Origin: JBEIHX01 sp040381075
GTDB lineage: Bacteria > Pseudomonadota > Alphaproteobacteria > Caulobacterales > Aquidulcibacteraceae
Length of the DNA: 6,299 bases
Assembly: GCA_040381075.1 (NCBI GenBank)
Contig: JBEIHX010000061.1
Location: forward strand, 1 to 6,299
Direction: 5' to 3'
Shown here: piece after piece, positions 4,485-6,299 of the stretch
How positions within the stretch are numbered: the stretch's first letter is position 1
Layout of the letters: every line of letters starts with the position of its first letter
The notes under the pieces: generated by a model
Told to the model about the DNA's origin: nothing
The model's database searches: none
The model's input: only the letters and a program-made list of their open reading frames with translations
Made by a program: the position numbers and the translations under genes

Positions 4485-5777
4485 ATGGCCTTAACTGCGA
4501 AGTTCGTCGAGGCGGTCAAACCCGCTGAATCCGGGCGCTCGGAATATCCCGATGAGATCGTCCGCGGCCTCTCTTTGCGGCTCACGCCCGAGGGGGTGAA
4601 ATCCTGGTCGCTGCGCTATCGCACCAAGGCGGGCGACCGCCGCCGGCTGACCATCGGCGGCTATCCCGCCATCAGCCTGGCCGACGCGCGCGACAAAGCG
4701 ATCCAGGCACTCTCCAAACTCGCGAGCGATGTTGATCCGGTGGACGAGCGCAAGGCGCTGGTCCGCGCGGCCAAAGAAAAACGCGTCGAGACCATGGCCG
4801 ACCTCTGGGCCTTTTTTACCGAGCACATGATGAAAGCGCTGCGGCCATCGTCGGCGAGCTATTACACCTGGACTTGGGAGAAGATTTTGAAGCCGCGCTT
4901 TGCCGCGCTCCCGCTCGAGGGTGTCGGTAAACAGCATGTGCGCCGCGCGTTGCGCGAAATCGGCGCCGAAGTTGGCACGACCACAGCGAACCGCACGCAG
5001 CAGCTTCTATCGCGCCTGTTCAACATCGCTGTCGAAGAGGGGATGATGGCGGCGAACCCGATCGCCGGCATGGGGAAGCTGTTCGATGAAAAGTCGCGCG
5101 ACAGGGTTTTGAGCGAAGACGAATTGCGCCGGTTCTGGCTTGCCCTCGAAGCCGCGCCCGACGATGGCACCGTGCATATCTCGTGGCACATGTGCCAAGT
5201 GCTGAAAATCTGCCTGCTGACATGCCAGCGCGCCGGCGAAGTCTCCGCCATCCACGCCCGCGAGATCGACTGGAAGGCCCGCACCTGGACCATTCCCGCC
5301 GGCCGCGTGAAGAACGGTCGCACGCATGTGGTGCCATTGTCAGATGCCGCGCTCGCGGTGCTCGACGCTTGCTTCGCGGTGAACAGCGCACGCGCCAATC
5401 TCTTCCGCAACGACGAAACGCCGGACCCGGAAGGCTATGCCTTTCCTTCGCCGCGCGATCCGGAAAAGCCCTTCACGCGTCTGTCCCTGAGTCTTGGCAT
5501 GCAACGCCTACGCGAATGGAGCGGCCTTGACGACGTCTCCCCCCACGACCTGCGCCGCACCGGTGCGACCTACATGGCGTCCGAACGCTGCCGGGTGCTG
5601 ACTGAAGTGATCGCACGCGGGCTCAACCATTCCTTCGAAGGGCCGAAGGTGACAGCAATTTACAACCGCTACGACTACGTGGCGGAGAAACGCGCGGCGC
5701 TGGATGCTTGGGTGAAGGCCCTGGCGGAGATCGTGGGGCGGGATGTGGCGGCGGTGACGGCGCCGAAGGGGTTTTGA
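4485..5777 (+). CDS. int: P4-type tyrosine integrase (DUF4102 N-terminus)
   Basis: A complete 430-residue integrase that would insert and excise a genomic island at a tRNA. Residues 1-95 are the DUF4102 arm-binding domain (LTAKFVEAVKPAESGRSEYPDE, SLRLTPEGVKSWSLRYR, RRLTIGGYPAISLADARDKA). Residues 103-195 form the core-binding domain, ending in the usual LFNIAVEEGMMAANPIAGM. The catalytic domain follows with Arg249 (CQRAGEV), Lys276 (GRVKNGRTHVVPLS), His354 and Arg357 (SPHDLRRTGAT), His382 (RGLNH) and the nucleophile Tyr393 (AIYNRYDYVAEKRAALDAW). All expected catalytic residues are present and the length is normal for the family, so it is probably functional. The ATG at 4485 starts the DUF4102 domain directly; no strong Shine-Dalgarno is visible. 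The gene lies 190 bases from the tRNA-Gly(CCC) half and reads away from it, so that core is its likely target. Its third positions are slightly less GC-biased than those of the relaxase, consistent with separate origin. Confidence 0.93.
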   Translation: MALTAKFVEAVKPAESGRSEYPDEIVRGLSLRLTPEGVKSWSLRYRTKAGDRRRLTIGGYPAISLADARDKAIQALSKLASDVDPVDERKALVRAAKEKRVETMADLWAFFTEHMMKALRPSSASYYTWTWEKILKPRFAALPLEGVGKQHVRRALREIGAEVGTTTANRTQQLLSRLFNIAVEEGMMAANPIAGMGKLFDEKSRDRVLSEDELRRFWLALEAAPDDGTVHISWHMCQVLKICLLTCQRAGEVSAIHAREIDWKARTWTIPAGRVKNGRTHVVPLSDAALAVLDACFAVNSARANLFRNDETPDPEGYAFPSPRDPEKPFTRLSLSLGMQRLREWSGLDDVSPHDLRRTGATYMASERCRVLTEVIARGLNHSFEGPKVTAIYNRYDYVAEKRAALDAWVKALAEIVGRDVAAVTAPKGF

Positions 5778-6030
5778 GCTGCTAGCTGGCGACGGTCTGG
5801 CACCTCAAATGGGGCAGCAAGAGACGGGCCGGGCTAAGGTGGCGATTAGGAAAACGGACTTTGTTTCGGCCGTGCGACTTGGCGGTACAGATTGCCAGGC
5901 GTGACACACAAAAGACTGGCCTGGGCAAACCAATTCCAAACGAAACGAACGCTTGACCGCTTGCAATATCCTGTGGTTGGGCCGCGTCGTTTTCACTGCT
6001 AGAACTTTATAGGTGTTAGCTATTCGGTAA
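5778..6030. other. Gap between the integrase and the IS21 end; no gene seen
   Basis: About 250 bases of lower GC content. One 31-codon frame from the ATG at 5809 (MGQQETGRAKVAIRK...) has no ribosome binding site and no recognisable motif. I see no terminator hairpin with a T-run after the integrase. The stretch is probably the integrated element's interior, interrupted by the IS. Confidence 0.4.
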
Positions 6031-6034
6031 TGTG

Positions 6035-6091
6035 GATCGGCGTGCAAAAAGGACCCCGTTGACGGGGTGATCGGCGTCCAAAAGGGACCCC
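6035..6091 (+). repeat. IS21 left-end internal direct repeats
   Basis: Two 23-base copies, 6035-6057 and 6069-6091, begin GATCGGCGT and end GGACCCC. They are offset by 34 bases and differ at only two positions (the 10th and 16th bases). Between them CCCCGT-TG-ACGGGG (6054-6067) is a perfect 6-base inverted repeat with a two-base centre. These are probably transposase-binding sites. Confidence 0.85.
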
Positions 6092-6150
6092 CGGGCACCT
6101 CTTTCAGCGCAGGCTGTCCGTTTGGCGATTTGTCAGACGGCGAGACGGGG

Positions 6151-6299
6151 ATGCTGGTTTTGGAGACGGTGCTGAGGATCCGGCGCGAGCACGCAGCCGG
6201 CAAGGCGATCAAGGCGATTGCGCGGGATCTGCATTTGTCGCGCAAGGTGGTTCGCCGCGCGATCCGGGCTGTTGAAGTGGACGCACGCTACCGGCGGTC
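6151..6299 (+). CDS. istA: IS21-family transposase IstA, N-terminal fragment
   Basis: The first 49 codons of a transposase that continues past the window. From ATG at 6151, preceded by a G-rich GACGGGG, the protein reads MLVLETVLRIRREHAAGKAI followed by KAIARDLHLSRKVVRRAIRA. The latter is the N-terminal helix-turn-helix that contacts the IS ends and is typical of IstA. The DDE catalytic core and the partner ATPase IstB would lie to the right. Nothing in the visible portion suggests inactivation. Confidence 0.88.
   Translation, partial: MLVLETVLRIRREHAAGKAIKAIARDLHLSRKVVRRAIRAVEVDARYRR

Larger units (their letters stand above)
6031..6299 (+). mobile_element. IS21-family insertion sequence, left end and start of istA
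   Basis: The element appears to begin at the TGTGGATCGGCG at 6031. Multiple imperfect terminal repeats followed about 60 bases later by an istA start are characteristic of IS21-family left ends, whose repeats are bound by the IstA transposase. Sequence left of 6031 is less GC-rich and unlike the IS. The right end, istB and the target duplication lie outside the window, so the insertion boundary is inferred from one side only. Confidence 0.8.

Noticed and set aside
5809..5904. A 31-codon frame after the integrase as an AlpA-like regulator
   Set aside because: Too short, without a helix-turn-helix and without a ribosome binding site.
6084..6091. GGGACCCC in the IS end as a third integrase arm site
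   Set aside because: It belongs to the IS21 terminal repeat; similarity to the 4424-4443 repeats is most simply chance for a short GC-rich word.
5805..6245. A 146-residue - strand frame
   Set aside because: It spans the IS21 end and lies antisense to istA; composition is not protein-like.

Overview
The window is high-GC DNA with strong G/C preference at third codon positions. Its families (an RlxS-type relaxase, a TraF-like S26 peptidase, DUF4102/P4-type integrases, an IS21-family element) suggest an alphaproteobacterium, perhaps of the Caulobacterales/Hyphomonadales/Sphingomonadales range. That placement is inference from family distribution. The whole window reads as accessory DNA: a mosaic of mobile-element pieces with no recognisable housekeeping gene except half a tRNA.

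Left part (1-2311), all on the + strand: the C-terminal end of a TraF-like conjugative signal peptidase, a small unidentified multi-pass membrane protein, a 335-base non-coding leader with an unusual CAGGTC repeat cluster and an 18-base palindrome, then a relaxase with the metal-binding histidine cluster of the VirD2/RlxS type. This is a mobilisation/conjugation module. The relaxase is shorter than I expect for its family. No coupling protein or mating-pair genes follow it, so the module appears to be cut or rearranged.

Middle part (2312-4246): a tyrosine recombinase on the - strand whose catalytic domain is nearly intact but whose N-terminal half has been lost. Upstream of about position 3400 its open frame runs antisense to what looks like a fragment of an unrelated + strand gene (about 3407-3835). 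About 410 non-coding bases follow, ending in a set of CCCCAA repeats.

Right part (4247-6299): the 3' half of a tRNA-Gly(CCC) gene on the - strand, which is a classic integrase attachment core, then TGGGACCCC repeats, then a full-length P4-type integrase on the + strand. The two integrases point away from the tRNA fragment, so this looks like an att junction, possibly between two elements stacked at the same tRNA. After the second integrase, the left end of an IS21-family insertion sequence begins at about 6031, and its istA gene runs off the window.

The points of most interest are the repeat/palindrome region before the relaxase (candidate oriT or autoregulatory operator), the breakpoint inside the first integrase with the orphan gene fragment beside it, and the two-sided repeat arms around the tRNA-Gly core.
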